Shown here in pieces: positions 1 to 9,140 of a stretch of DNA of 64,000 nucleotides. How positions within the stretch are numbered: position 1 is the first letter of the stretch; every line of letters begins with the position of its first letter. Source of the stretch: Oceanobacter mangrovi (GTDB taxonomy: Bacteria; Pseudomonadota; Gammaproteobacteria; Pseudomonadales; Oceanobacteraceae); contig NZ_JAHXZR010000002.1 in NCBI RefSeq assembly GCF_019740315.1, forward strand, positions 188,001 to 252,000, in the 5' to 3' direction. A program made the translations under genes and the position numbers. A model generated the notes under the pieces. It did not search any database, was not told the DNA's origin, and worked only from the letters and a program-made list of their open reading frames with translations.

Positions 1-467
1 GTGTCGATGAAGGTAACGATTGGCATCGAGCGACGGGAGTAGGAGCGTACCAGCTGTGCTGCGCGGTTGTGGTGCTGCGGGCCCCACACGCCGTTGGCGG
101 TTTCGCGGTTCTGGCACACAAAGGCAACACGGCGAACCTTGCCATTGAAGTCCATATCGGCTTCACAGGCATACAGGGGACCATCATCCACTTCAGTGAT
201 GGTGCGCAGGATCAGGTGCTTAACGATCGACTTGGCGCCAGGGCGCTGGTTGCTTTCACTTGGAGCAACCACTTGTTCGATGTACTCATCGATGTTCAGA
301 GTGCTCAGACGCGCCAATTCGGTGTCACAGGTGTCAGGCGCAATCAGACCTTTTACAGTCTGGTCAACAGCGTTGTCTTCGTACTCAGGGAACAGCGAGA
401 AGTCCGCCGACAGTTGTTCGGCGATCTGAAATAGTTGGTCTACTTGTTTGGAGGTTTGTTCAGACAT
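1..467 (-). CDS. AccA-like carboxyltransferase family protein, partial
   Basis: Runs off the left edge; 155 residues are visible from an ATG at 467. The last visible residues, MPIVTFIDT, match the segment of acetyl-CoA carboxylase alpha subunit (AccA) that continues into the FIDTPGAYPG signature of the crotonase-like carboxyltransferase fold. The preceding part (ACEADMDFNGKVRRVAFVCQ, then HHNRAAQLVRSYSRRS) has the layout of the AccA strand and helix before that signature. The N-terminal 70 residues are acidic and do not resemble E. coli AccA. It lies 150 bp downstream of fabB on the same strand, so a role in malonyl-CoA supply or another acyl-CoA carboxylation is plausible. It could be a divergent AccA, an AccA/AccD-type fusion or another carboxyltransferase; the catalytic half is outside the window. 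Confidence 0.55.
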   Translation of the reverse strand, partial: MSEQTSKQVDQLFQIAEQLSADFSLFPEYEDNAVDQTVKGLIAPDTCDTELARLSTLNIDEYIEQVVAPSESNQRPGAKSIVKHLILRTITEVDDGPLYACEADMDFNGKVRRVAFVCQNRETANGVWGPQHHNRAAQLVRSYSRRSMPIVTFID

Positions 468-617
468 GTTTGATCAATTCCGTAATTTGCCGATGATCGG
501 ACAAGGCTGGCGGCCACAAAGCCAAACCAGCATGGCCCGCAACGGCAATCGGCTTGTGGCTGATTGCTGGTGCAGGCCGGAAAAGTGAGTGACGTTTACA
601 CGCCACTCAGGCTGTCA

Positions 618-1829
618 TCAGACGGCCTTGAAAATCAGGGTGGCGTTGGTGCCACCAAAACCGAAGCTGTTGGACATCACAGTCTTCAGTTCAGCATCGC
701 GGTTTTCACGCACGATCGGGTAACCATTGGCGCCTTCATCCAGTTCACTGATGTTGGCGCTGCCAGTGATGAAGCCGTTTTGCATCATCAGCAGACAGTA
801 GATGGCTTCCTGCACGCCAGCGGCACCCAGAGAGTGACCGGACAGTGATTTGGTAGAGCTGATTGGTGGTACCTTGTCACCAAAGGCCAGGCCAACGGCT
901 TTCAGCTCGGTGATGTCACCGGCTGGAGTCGAGGTGCCGTGGGTGTTCAGGTAGTCGATTTCCGGGTTGCCAGCTTCGGCCAGTGCCATCTGCATGCAAC
1001 GCACCGCGCCTTCACCGGATGGTGCAACCATGTCGGCACCGTCGGAGGTTGCTGCGTAACCGATCAGTTCGCCGTAGATTTTGGCACCACGAGCAACCGC
1101 GTGTTCGTATTCTTCCAGTACCACCATTGCACCACCGCCAGCGATGACGAAACCGTCACGGTTGGCATCGTATGCGCGGGAAGCCGTCGCCGGGTTGTCG
1201 TTGTACTTGGTGGACAGTGCGCCCATGGCATCGAACTGCATGGACAGTGCCCAGTGCTCTTCTTCACCACCACCAGCGAATACGATGTCCTGCTTGCCCC
1301 ACTGGATCAGTTCGGCACCGTGGCCGATACAGTGCGCAGAGGAAGCACAGGCGGAAGTCATTGAGTAGTTAACGCCCTTGATACTGAACGGCGTTGCCAG
1401 GTTGGCTGAGGTGGTGGAGCCCATGGTACGGGTTACACGGTATGGGCCAACGCGCTTGACGCCTTTCTCGCGCAGGATGTCAACAGATTCAACGATGTCG
1501 CTGGTAGAAGCACCACCGGAACCGGTGATGATACCGGTACGTGGGTTGCTGACCATGTCTTCGGTCAGGCCGGAGTCAGCAATGGCTTCTTTCATGGACA
1601 GGTAAGCGTAACCAGCAGAGGCGCCCATGAAGCGCTTCAGTTTGCGGTCGATATGTTCTTCCAGGTCGATGTTTGGACGACCAGCCACATGGCTACGCAT
1701 GCCGATTTCAGCATACTCAGGAATGAATTGAATACCGGAGCGCTGTTCACGCAATGAGGCAAGTACTTCTTCCTTATTGTTTCCCAGGCAACCAACAATC
1801 CCTATACCTGTAACCACCACTCGACGCAT
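618..1829 (-). CDS. fabB: 3-oxoacyl-[acyl-carrier-protein] synthase I
   Basis: Beta-ketoacyl-ACP synthase I, which condenses acyl-ACP with malonyl-ACP and is needed to elongate unsaturated fatty acids. 403 aa, the usual FabB length. Starts [18 protein letters not shown], typical of the family. The thiolase-fold triad is visible: nucleophile C161 (TSACASSAH), H297 ([11 protein letters not shown]) and H332 ([11 protein letters not shown]), with K327 nearby. FabB rather than FabF is supported by length and overall wording of the active-site motifs. In Pseudomonas and relatives fabA directly precedes fabB; here the upstream neighbour is a PAP2 phosphatase gene 273 bp away, so fabB stands apart from fabA. 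The AccA-like fragment follows on the same strand. Confidence 0.95.
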   Translation of the reverse strand: MRRVVVTGIGIVGCLGNNKEEVLASLREQRSGIQFIPEYAEIGMRSHVAGRPNIDLEEHIDRKLKRFMGASAGYAYLSMKEAIADSGLTEDMVSNPRTGIITGSGGASTSDIVESVDILREKGVKRVGPYRVTRTMGSTTSANLATPFSIKGVNYSMTSACASSAHCIGHGAELIQWGKQDIVFAGGGEEEHWALSMQFDAMGALSTKYNDNPATASRAYDANRDGFVIAGGGAMVVLEEYEHAVARGAKIYGELIGYAATSDGADMVAPSGEGAVRCMQMALAEAGNPEIDYLNTHGTSTPAGDITELKAVGLAFGDKVPPISSTKSLSGHSLGAAGVQEAIYCLLMMQNGFITGSANISELDEGANGYPIVRENRDAELKTVMSNSFGFGGTNATLIFKAV

Positions 1830-2102
1830 AACTAGATCTCTGAACTGTTTTTTAAATTGGAATTCAACGGTGAATCATACGACCAGCGCATTGAATTAAT
1901 GTTTCAAAGAGAAGTAATGGAGCCTTGAATTGGCCCAAACCCCCTAAAATTGCGCTCCACTATATAGCAGACGGCAAAAATGGATAAAGAAAAATATTCT
2001 TAACTGAGAATCGTCAATCAAGGTCGAAATGGCCTGACGTAACTCAGGCCACGGTTGCAGGATTTGTGAGGCGGATCGAGGATTTTGGAACCGATTTTGT
2101 AT
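1830..2102. other. Intergenic region upstream of fabB
   Basis: 273 bp without a gene. It holds the 3' end of the PAP2 operon on one side and must hold the fabB promoter on the minus strand. A minus-strand TATATA at about 1964-1969 could be a -10 element, but I see no good -35 partner. A 7-bp inverted repeat (GGCCTGA/TCAGGCC, 2031-2050) could be a weak terminator for the PAP2 operon; it lacks a T-run. Confidence 0.4.
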
Positions 2103-2903
2103 TCAAACGCGGTTTTTCAGCTGTTTCAGCCGTTTGAACACCGGAATCCAGAAGCCGAACACCGCTGCGGTCAGGGAAATAATGGCAATAGCAAGTGCCA
2201 GTGGGTCTGTGAAAGGGTATCTGTCTTCGTAAAACGGCGTGTAGATTGCCGCCAGCGTTAACAAAAAGGCACAGAATAACACCAGTCCGGGATGGTTCAG
2301 CCAGCTATAACGCTGACATAACCAGGCCGACAGCCAGGCTATCAGGATGCCGCCAGCAGAACCGACCAGCACATCGAGCGGCCAATGGGCACCCACCGCG
2401 ATGCGGCTGACAGCACTGAGCAGACCGATTACCAGCAGCGGCATCAGCCAGCGTGGTGAAACCGCCAGAATGATCAGCGTCCAGCAGCTCAGGGCGGTAA
2501 AGGAATGCCCGGAGGGAAAGCTGTGGCGGGTCAGTGTCGGGCCAATGATATGGAAACTGTCCGGCACCAATACCGCCGCCGGGCGCGCGGCATCAAACAG
2601 GGCCTTACCGCCATGGACATACAAGGTTCCCAATACCAGTAACACCAGTGAAGGTGCCAGCAGCTGAGGGCGATAACTGGCCGCCAGTAACAGCATGCAG
2701 ACTGCAAACAAGGTGTCGGCAGCAAAAGTCAGATTGGCCCACAAGGCATCTGGCAGCATCATTGTGTAGTGGTTGATCAGCAGGAACAGCGCGGCATTGG
2801 TGTCGCTCAGTTCGACAACCAGCGCCGCCAGCAGTAATAACAAGGCGGCAACCAGCATGGGGACCTGCTGGCCGCCCAAGCGAATACGTGAGAGATCAGT
2901 CAT
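2103..2903 (-). CDS. PAP2-family membrane phosphatase
   Basis: Integral membrane acid phosphatase of the PAP2 family, which dephosphorylates lipid phosphates or pyrophosphates such as undecaprenyl-PP, phosphatidate or lipid A. 266 aa from the chosen ATG. All three motifs are present: K100-x6-R107-P108, P130-S-G-H133, and S166-R-x5-H173-x3-D177. Several hydrophobic segments surround them (about 13-30, 62-76, 81-95, 136-150, 154-168 and C-terminal). The ATG at 2903 is preferred over an upstream in-frame start at 2933 because it has a GGAG 7 nt upstream and overlaps the upstream GT39 stop by only 8 nt. Position as last gene after UPF0104, GT2 and GT39 genes suggests recycling of the carrier lipid or lipid A remodelling. 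Substrate unknown. Confidence 0.85.
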   Translation of the reverse strand: MTDLSRIRLGGQQVPMLVAALLLLLAALVVELSDTNAALFLLINHYTMMLPDALWANLTFAADTLFAVCMLLLAASYRPQLLAPSLVLLVLGTLYVHGGKALFDAARPAAVLVPDSFHIIGPTLTRHSFPSGHSFTALSCWTLIILAVSPRWLMPLLVIGLLSAVSRIAVGAHWPLDVLVGSAGGILIAWLSAWLCQRYSWLNHPGLVLFCAFLLTLAAIYTPFYEDRYPFTDPLALAIAIISLTAAVFGFWIPVFKRLKQLKNRV

Positions 2904-4509
2904 GGGCCTGCTCCGTAACCGTAACCGGCGCAACTGGCTGGTCTGGTGACTTGTCTTGCAAAGGACGGTGGATCAGCACAATCGGACCTGACTGGAACAA
3001 CAGCTGGTATTGCTCGATGTTGTCTATGCGGTCAACGCGGCCAAAGCCGTTTTCACCCGGCAGCAGGGAACGGCGCGGTGTTACCTTGTTGAAATAAACG
3101 TTGAAGCTCGGCATGTCGATAGATTGGGTGACGATATCCAACTGATGCTGTCTGGCATACATGGCAGCGTCATAGACCGGTTGCTGTTGGGCATCACTGA
3201 ATGCCGGGGCAAACACAAACCACACAAAAACCGCCTGCAGTACGCCAGCGACAAACAACCCCTGCCAGATGGCCAGGCGTTTCCACAAAATAGCTGCTAC
3301 AGCCAGAAGGCCGAGAACAGCGGCGCTGACAGCAAAGCGGGTATTCACAAACTGGGCTGCGCGATCGGCCGTGGCAATTTCAATTGGATTGGTGAGTCCG
3401 GCCTTGATGGTTGGAATCAGCAGCGGGAACACCGCAAAGATGATGAAAACCAGCGCGGGTAATAAAGCGACCAGCCAGCGGCGCTTGAGTTGAAAGCGGT
3501 AGCGCGCCATCAGCAATACCAGCGGCGTGCAGCCATACAGGATGTAGTGCGGCAGCTTGGTGCTGGCGCTGCTGAACAGAATCAGCACAAACAGGAACCA
3601 GATCCACAGGAATCGGTTGAGGGGGTCGGTCTTGACACTGCGGATGCTGGGCAGAATGCGCAGCAGCAGCGGCCCGAATGGTGCCAGCACAAATGGCAGT
3701 ACCAAGGGGTAGAACAGCAAACCGCCGTCATGGCCTTCCATTGCATTGTTGAAGCGATTGACGTTGTGTTTCAGCAAAAAGCCATCAATAAACGCCTGGC
3801 CCTGCGCCATGTATTCGGCAATGTACCAGGGCGCGGCGATCAGCAAGAACAGAATCCAGCCAGGAATAAAAAACAGCGCCTTGATCAAACCGGCACGCTG
3901 GCCGCTCCAGAGGTAGTAGATGACGGCCACCGCGCCGGGAATTGCTACCGCGACCGGCCCTTTGGTCAGAACCCCCAGCGCCATCAGAATGTAAATCAGA
4001 TACAGCACGGGTTTGCCCGCTGCTGGATCGTCCAGAGTGATGTGGCTGTGGTGATACATCAGCAGCAGGGTGCAGGCCAGAATCACGTTCAGCAGCGCAT
4101 CGGCAGTGGCGACGTGCGCAATCATATTGATGCCGAGGGCTGAGCTGCAGATCATCGCCGCCGCCACGCCTGTGTCACGACTGAGATAACGGCGGGAGAA
4201 ACTGAACACGGCCAGCGCCCAGCCAATACCAGCCAGCATGGATGGAATCCGGAAGGCCCAAACCTCGGTGCCGAACAGCGTCATTGAAACGCCTTGCAGC
4301 CAGTAAATCAGGATGGGTTTGTCGAACCGCACCCGGTCATTCAGCCAGGTGGTAATAAAATCGCCGCGTTCAAACATGCCGCGAGTGGCTTCCGAAAAAG
4401 CCCCTTCGTCGTGATCGAACAACAGATAGCCTCCCAGATTGAGCGCGAACAGCACCACAATCAGGGGAAGCAGCCAAAAGGGCATGGCTGCAGGTAGCAA
4501 TCGTTTCAT
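2896..4509 (-). CDS. GT39 (ArnT/PMT-like) integral membrane glycosyltransferase
   Basis: Member of the GT39/ArnT superfamily, which moves a sugar from a polyprenyl-phosphate donor to lipid A or protein on the periplasmic side. 537 aa, close to ArnT length (about 550). The N-terminus has a membrane helix followed by the catalytic-loop signature D32-H-D-E35-GAFSEATRGM and then WLNDRVRFDKPILIYWLQ, both characteristic of ArnT-like proteins. About a dozen hydrophobic segments follow and a soluble C-terminal part. It starts 6 nt after the GT2 stop and overlaps the PAP2 start by 8 nt, so the three are surely co-transcribed. No arnA, arnB or arnD is nearby, so the transferred sugar need not be aminoarabinose. 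Confidence 0.85.
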   Translation of the reverse strand: MKRLLPAAMPFWLLPLIVVLFALNLGGYLLFDHDEGAFSEATRGMFERGDFITTWLNDRVRFDKPILIYWLQGVSMTLFGTEVWAFRIPSMLAGIGWALAVFSFSRRYLSRDTGVAAAMICSSALGINMIAHVATADALLNVILACTLLLMYHHSHITLDDPAAGKPVLYLIYILMALGVLTKGPVAVAIPGAVAVIYYLWSGQRAGLIKALFFIPGWILFLLIAAPWYIAEYMAQGQAFIDGFLLKHNVNRFNNAMEGHDGGLLFYPLVLPFVLAPFGPLLLRILPSIRSVKTDPLNRFLWIWFLFVLILFSSASTKLPHYILYGCTPLVLLMARYRFQLKRRWLVALLPALVFIIFAVFPLLIPTIKAGLTNPIEIATADRAAQFVNTRFAVSAAVLGLLAVAAILWKRLAIWQGLFVAGVLQAVFVWFVFAPAFSDAQQQPVYDAAMYARQHQLDIVTQSIDMPSFNVYFNKVTPRRSLLPGENGFGRVDRIDNIEQYQLLFQSGPIVLIHRPLQDKSPDQPVAPVTVTEQAHD

Positions 4510-4515
4510 GCCGGA

Positions 4516-5574
4516 TCAGCTCTCCGACGTGGAATCTTGGATAACCGAGCTGCTTTCTGCCAGCGGTGCCCTGCCTTGTGACCAGCCGGGCTCGTCAGTG
4601 CTGGCATCTTCACGGCGATAGATAACGTACTGCATCTGGCGCTGGGAGGATTCAAAGTAGGTACGGGAAATCAGCTCTGACATGACGCCGGTGGTGAGAA
4701 ATTGCAAGGCGGCAATCACACACAAAACGGCGATCAGGAACATCGGCCGACCACCAATATCATCACCGATCACAAACTTGACGAACGCCAGATAAGTCAG
4801 CAACAGGGCGCCAACGGAGCCCATCGACAGACCTATCATGCCGAAGAAATGGCCTGGACGTGAGCGGTAGCGCATGAAGAAATAAACGGACAGCAGATCC
4901 AGGATTACCCGGAAGGTACGGGAAATGCCGTATTTGGACGTGCCTGCGGTACGAGCATGGTGAGAAACCACGATTTCGCCTATACGGCTCGGTGGTACAA
5001 CTGCCGCCACCCAGGCAGGAATAAAACGATGCATTTCGCCATACAGGCGCACCTGCTTGATTACGGAAGCGCGATAGACTTTCAGCGAGCAGCCGTAGTC
5101 GTTGATACGCACGCCGGTGATCTTGCCGATCAGGCGGTTGGCGATACGGGATGGAATCTTGCGCATCACCAGATCGTCCTTGCGGTTTTTGCGCCAGCCG
5201 GTGAGCAGGTCGAGATCGCGCTCCAGCAAGTGGTCTACCATGCGCGGAATATCTTTCGGGTCGTTCTGCAGGTCGCCGTCGAGGGTGGCGATCAGTTCAC
5301 CACGGGCTTCGTCGATACCGGCCTGCATGGCAGCGGTCTGACCAAAGTTGCGACGCAGCTCCACCACCCGTACATGGCTGCCGTACTTTTCGCTTTCCTG
5401 TTGCAGTGCCTGTGGTGTGCCGTCGGTGCTGCCGTCATCGACGATCAGCAGTTCCCATTGACCGTTGTATTGGCTGAGTGCCTCATGAACGCGGGCAATC
5501 ATCGGGCCGACGTTGTCGATTTCGTTGTACATCGGGATGACGATAGACAAGGACGGCTTGGTGTTCTCTGTCAC
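4516..5574 (-). CDS. Polyprenyl-phosphate glycosyltransferase, GT2 (ArnC/DPM1-like)
   Basis: GT-A fold family 2 transferase that makes an undecaprenyl-phosphate-linked sugar on the cytoplasmic face. 352 aa. The N-terminus SIVIPMYNEIDNV, the acidic VDDGSTDG pair (D46-D47) and LDGDLQNDP (D99-x-D101) are hallmark ArnC/GtrB/DPM1 motifs. RRNFGQTAAMQAG and RKNRKDD follow as in the family. Two hydrophobic segments near the C-terminus (FFGMIGLSMGSVGALLLTYL and MFLIAVLCVIAALQFLTTGV) are the usual membrane anchors. Start: GTG at 5574 gives MTENTKPSLSIVIP, which aligns with homologues; a TTG at 5622 would add 16 residues and is possible. It feeds a sugar-lipid to the GT39 enzyme encoded immediately downstream. 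Confidence 0.87.
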   Translation of the reverse strand: MTENTKPSLSIVIPMYNEIDNVGPMIARVHEALSQYNGQWELLIVDDGSTDGTPQALQQESEKYGSHVRVVELRRNFGQTAAMQAGIDEARGELIATLDGDLQNDPKDIPRMVDHLLERDLDLLTGWRKNRKDDLVMRKIPSRIANRLIGKITGVRINDYGCSLKVYRASVIKQVRLYGEMHRFIPAWVAAVVPPSRIGEIVVSHHARTAGTSKYGISRTFRVILDLLSVYFFMRYRSRPGHFFGMIGLSMGSVGALLLTYLAFVKFVIGDDIGGRPMFLIAVLCVIAALQFLTTGVMSELISRTYFESSQRQMQYVIYRREDASTDEPGWSQGRAPLAESSSVIQDSTSES

Positions 5575-5674
5575 AGGGGTACCACTCTGAACATTCGTGA
5601 AAAGTGCGCGGATAATACCCAAAAGCCCCGCGCTATTAAACTCAAAGCCCGGCCGGGCTGTATGACTGTCTGGA

Positions 5675-6619
5675 TTAAACGGCTGCGGCTGGCGGCTGCG
5701 TTGCTGCAGGACGAATCAATAACGCCAGCAGGGTCGTCAGCAGCAGGGTGCAGCCAAGTACAAACAGATGCAGGTTGACCGCGCCAGCCAACGCAAGTTC
5801 AGGTCGGATGCCCCAGGCGGCCAGTCCGGCAACCACACCGGCTTCATAGGTGCCAGCACCGGCAACGCCGTGAATCGGTAACACACTGCTGAGTTCGCCA
5901 GTGCTGGCACCGACCCATGCCTGATTGAGCGGAATCTGGCTAAATTGCACCAGCAGCCAGGAATAAACCGCAACCTTCAATGCCCAGTTGATCAGGGTCC
6001 AGCCAAGTGCGCGGGCAAATGGCCAGGGTGAGGTCGGCAATGCCTGTAGTAATTCGGCCAACTGATTGGCTTTGCTTGACGGGTGTTGTAACAGCCATTG
6101 GCGAATGGCGTTTTGCAGAGGCAGAACAATCATCGGCAACAGCAGCAAACCGCCTTCCAGCCACCACATCAGCTCAGCTGAGATACCGCTGAGTTGTTCG
6201 AGCAGGCCGCCAAGGGTCCATAAAGACAAGACCAGCAGGGCGTAAAGGTCCAACAGGCGCAGCCACAGGAGAGCCGGGGCGGAATGTCGCACCGGGCACT
6301 GGAAGTGAGTCTTCATTAACAACGGAAAGCTGGCTTCGCCGGTTCGCATCGGCAGCAGGTTGTTAAGGAAGTTATGGACGACAGTAATGCGCGTCAGCTG
6401 CCACCAATGGCCACGACAATATTGATGGAAGAAATCGTAAAAACGGGCGGCGCGTAAAAAATAACTGGCCAGCATCAGGCCAATGGCGATCAATAGAGAA
6501 GGCAATGGAATTGATTGCCAGCTTTGCAATACTGCGGTCCAGCCGTAGGCTTTTTCGACCAATACAATAAAAGCAATAAGAATGAAAATGCTTGCCCAGA
6601 ATTTCCAGGATTTGAGCAT
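5675..6619 (-). CDS. Lysylphosphatidylglycerol-synthase-TM / UPF0104 family membrane protein
   Basis: About 314 aa with seven or eight hydrophobic segments, matching the transmembrane part shared by MprF and the UPF0104 (AglD/YbhN-like) proteins. Family signs: SYFLRAARFYDFF near residue 60, LLPMRTGEASFPLLMK around 90 and LPIHGVAGAGTYEAGVV late in the protein. In MprF this domain flips a modified lipid; stand-alone relatives often sit beside polyprenyl-phosphate glycosyltransferases. Start: ATG at 6619 has AAGG 8 nt upstream and begins just before the first membrane helix; an ORF extension to 6700 is less likely. First gene of the leftward operon; 100 bp separate it from the GT2 gene. It is divergent from waaC. 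Flippase function is inference. Confidence 0.8.
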   Translation of the reverse strand: MLKSWKFWASIFILIAFIVLVEKAYGWTAVLQSWQSIPLPSLLIAIGLMLASYFLRAARFYDFFHQYCRGHWWQLTRITVVHNFLNNLLPMRTGEASFPLLMKTHFQCPVRHSAPALLWLRLLDLYALLVLSLWTLGGLLEQLSGISAELMWWLEGGLLLLPMIVLPLQNAIRQWLLQHPSSKANQLAELLQALPTSPWPFARALGWTLINWALKVAVYSWLLVQFSQIPLNQAWVGASTGELSSVLPIHGVAGAGTYEAGVVAGLAAWGIRPELALAGAVNLHLFVLGCTLLLTTLLALLIRPAATQPPAAAV

Positions 6620-6782
6620 GGGGCGAACCTTGGTAAGCGAATGAAAACCTGCGCTTGCTGGCAGGCGCGGGATACTTGCGCTCATGCCTGTGGATGTCAA
6701 GCAAACAACCCTGTGATAGCGGCCATTGCATCCTGCTGGCGCAACCGGTACTTTCCGCGCAGTTCAATTGGGAATCGTAATC

Positions 6783-7820
6783 GTGAAACTCTTGCTGATC
6801 AAAACCTCATCCCTTGGCGATGTCTTCCACACGCTGCCAGCGCTGGAAGATGCGCGCCGCAAAATTCCGGATCTGGAAGTCGATTGGGTGGTTGAAGAAG
6901 CGTTTGCCGATATTCCTGGTTGGCATCCGGCCGTGAAAAGCGTTATCCCGGTGGCTTGGCGACGTTGGCGTAAAGGCTTGTTGAAAGCCGAAAATCGTCA
7001 GCAAATGAAAGCCTTTCGCCAGCGCTTGCGCGCAGAGAACTACGATCTGGTGCTTGATGCCCAGGGGTTGATCAAAAGTGCTGCCATAACCTGGCTGGCT
7101 GGCGGCAAGAGTATTGGTCTGGATCGTGACAGTGCTCGGGAGCCGTTGGCCTCGCGGGTGTATGGCCAGAAAATTGCGGTTGCTCGTGGTGGTCATGCGA
7201 TTCATCGTTTGCGTGAGTTGTTTGGCAAGGCTCTGGGGTACGACTGGCAGGATTTGCCGTTCAGTTATGGTGTCAGTCGTGAACGCTGGCAGGCACCTGC
7301 AGCTGATGGTGCCTATTGGCTGTTCTTGCATGGAACCACCTGGGATACCAAATTGTGGCCGGAAAACTATTGGCGTGAGTTGTCAGGGTTGGCGTTGGCG
7401 GTTGGCCGCAAGGTGATGTTGCCGTGGGGCAATGATGAAGAAAAAGCCCGCGCCGAACGCATTGCTGATGGACTGCAAGGCGTGCAGGTCTTGCCTCGAA
7501 TGGGTCTCAACGAGCTGACCGCATGGCTGGCTTATGCTGAAGCCATTGTCGGGGTGGATACCGGTCTTTCTCATGTTGCAGCGGCGCTTGAAGTGCCTGC
7601 GGTGGCGATTTACGGCTCGACCAATGCCGAGCTGACAGGTGCGCTGGGTCCGGCGATGGAGGTATTGGCCAGTCGTTATGCCTGTGCGCCGTGCTTGTCG
7701 CGTAAATGCCTTAACCCAGGCGATGGTTCGGTTGAGCCGCCCTGTTATCGGGAGATTTCACCACCGCGGGTGGTTAACCAGTTGCAGGCCTTGATTGCGG
7801 CCTGTCACGACAGTGCCTGA
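6783..7820 (+). CDS. waaC: Lipopolysaccharide heptosyltransferase I
   Basis: Adds the first L-glycero-D-manno-heptose to Kdo2-lipid A in the LPS inner core (GT9 family, cytoplasmic/peripheral). 345 aa. The N-terminus MKLLLIKTSSLGDVFHTLPA, then DWVVEEAFADIPGWHPAVKSVIPVAWRRWRK (as successive stretches) closely parallels E. coli WaaC. Later motifs LFLHGTTWDTKLWPENYW, VGVDTGLSHVAAALEVPAVAIYG and the C-terminal CLSRKC region are family-typical. Start is GTG at 6783, since the family consensus begins there; a longer in-frame start at 6726 adds an unrelated leader. It stands alone, without waaF or other core genes alongside, and its 3' end overlaps the convergent EAL-HDOD gene by 16 bp. Confidence 0.92.
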   Translation: MKLLLIKTSSLGDVFHTLPALEDARRKIPDLEVDWVVEEAFADIPGWHPAVKSVIPVAWRRWRKGLLKAENRQQMKAFRQRLRAENYDLVLDAQGLIKSAAITWLAGGKSIGLDRDSAREPLASRVYGQKIAVARGGHAIHRLRELFGKALGYDWQDLPFSYGVSRERWQAPAADGAYWLFLHGTTWDTKLWPENYWRELSGLALAVGRKVMLPWGNDEEKARAERIADGLQGVQVLPRMGLNELTAWLAYAEAIVGVDTGLSHVAAALEVPAVAIYGSTNAELTGALGPAMEVLASRYACAPCLSRKCLNPGDGSVEPPCYREISPPRVVNQLQALIAACHDSA

Positions 7821-9034
7821 ATCAGATCTCTGGCATCCGTCAGAGCTTCCAGATAGGCCAGCGACACGTCCTGACTACTGAGTCCGCGCTGTTCCAGTGC
7901 GGCCCAGTTCAGGGTTGACCAATCGGCTTGTTCCAGTTTCAGAATGACCTTCAGAAGTGCACCCAGTTCGCCACTGCGTTCTGTGAGCGCTTTGGTAAAT
8001 GCATCCGGCAGCTTGAGTTTCTGGCACAGCAGCGGCATGGGTAAATCGACAAACGCATCCAATAGTGACAGCAGGCCGATGGTGAAAGCAGTTTCCTTGT
8101 CGGTATTTTTCCAGTGCGCGGCCAGTTGGCGCGCGAGGCAGGCACGAGCAACGGCTTGTTCCTGCAATGCTCTGGGCTTGTCATTGAGCTGGCCCAGAGC
8201 CAGCAGGTTGCTCCAGGAGCGCAGGCGATCAAAACCAATGATCATAATGGCACGATTGATCGAAGTGACTTCTGTCGGACAGCCCATCGACGCCGAGTTG
8301 ACGATTTGTAATAAACGGAAACTCAACTGAGGGTCGGCCTGAATGACTCGGGTTACGTCATCGACTTCGGAGTCGGGGTTGTTCAGTACCCGCAGCAGTT
8401 TCAGTACGCTTAACTTGTTGTCAGAAATTTTCTTGCCATAGAGGGTATGGGGGCGAGCAAAAAAATAGCCCTGAAACAGTTCAAAGCCAGCTGCCAGGCA
8501 GGCTTCAAAATCTTCCTGCGTTTCTACCTTTTCCGCTAGCCATGACAGTCCGGGTCGCTGATATTGTTGAATCAGATCGGTCATTTTTTGGGGGTTGTCC
8601 AACGCCAGAATATCAACCTTGATGATGTCGATGTGATCGAGCAGTTCGGGCGGGATTACGGCGCCTGTGTAGTCATCCAGTGCCACCCGGAATTGCAGTT
8701 TCTTCAGCTTTTGCAGGTGAGGGATCAGGTCGGTCGTCAGTTCCAGATGTTCAAGAATTTCCGCGACTACCTGCTGGCCACAAATCATCGGCGGATTTTC
8801 CAGCCAGAAGCGGGTGAAATTGATAAAAGCGGGCAGGCCGCCGGTGACTTCTTCAATGCCAAGATCGCCAAAGGCGCCCGTTATGACCTCGCTGGTAGCG
8901 CTGTCGCCATGGCTGGCCTGCCAGGCTTCGGTGGCTGCCGGTACCGGCCGACTCAGTAATTCGTAGCCAACGATCTCCTGATTTTTGTTGAGAATGGGCT
9001 GGCGGGCCAGCAGTGGCGCAGAAAAATTGGTCAT
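7805..9034 (-). CDS. EAL-HDOD (YuxH-type) regulatory protein
   Basis: 409 aa with an N-terminal EAL domain and a C-terminal HDOD domain, a pair found in c-di-GMP-linked motility and signalling regulators. The EAL part keeps YELLSRP (the ExLxR position), a KVD stretch (IDIIKVDIL), AEKVET and QGYFFARP. The catalytic loop that normally reads DDFGTG is DDYTGA here, so hydrolysis is doubtful and a binding or scaffold role is more likely. The HDOD part contains SFRLLQIVNSA and INRAIMIIGFDRLRSW, both typical. It overlaps the waaC 3' end by 16 bp on the opposite strand and is divergent from cheV, 106 bp away, which fits a link to chemotaxis or motility. Confidence 0.85.
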   Translation of the reverse strand: MTNFSAPLLARQPILNKNQEIVGYELLSRPVPAATEAWQASHGDSATSEVITGAFGDLGIEEVTGGLPAFINFTRFWLENPPMICGQQVVAEILEHLELTTDLIPHLQKLKKLQFRVALDDYTGAVIPPELLDHIDIIKVDILALDNPQKMTDLIQQYQRPGLSWLAEKVETQEDFEACLAAGFELFQGYFFARPHTLYGKKISDNKLSVLKLLRVLNNPDSEVDDVTRVIQADPQLSFRLLQIVNSASMGCPTEVTSINRAIMIIGFDRLRSWSNLLALGQLNDKPRALQEQAVARACLARQLAAHWKNTDKETAFTIGLLSLLDAFVDLPMPLLCQKLKLPDAFTKALTERSGELGALLKVILKLEQADWSTLNWAALEQRGLSSQDVSLAYLEALTDARDLIQALS

Positions 9035-9140
9035 CCGGGAGTCTCATCTGGCAAAAAGCAGCTCTATTAGTGTAGCGCATTCATGCGTTTTTCCTGTGCT
9101 TGTCTACACTTGCTTTTAGTAGTGACAAGCGGAGCCTTAT

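Noticed and set aside
1875-1895. FadR-like half-site (CTGGTCG on the minus strand) upstream of fabB
   Set aside because: Only one half of the palindrome matches; the other half diverges too much to call.
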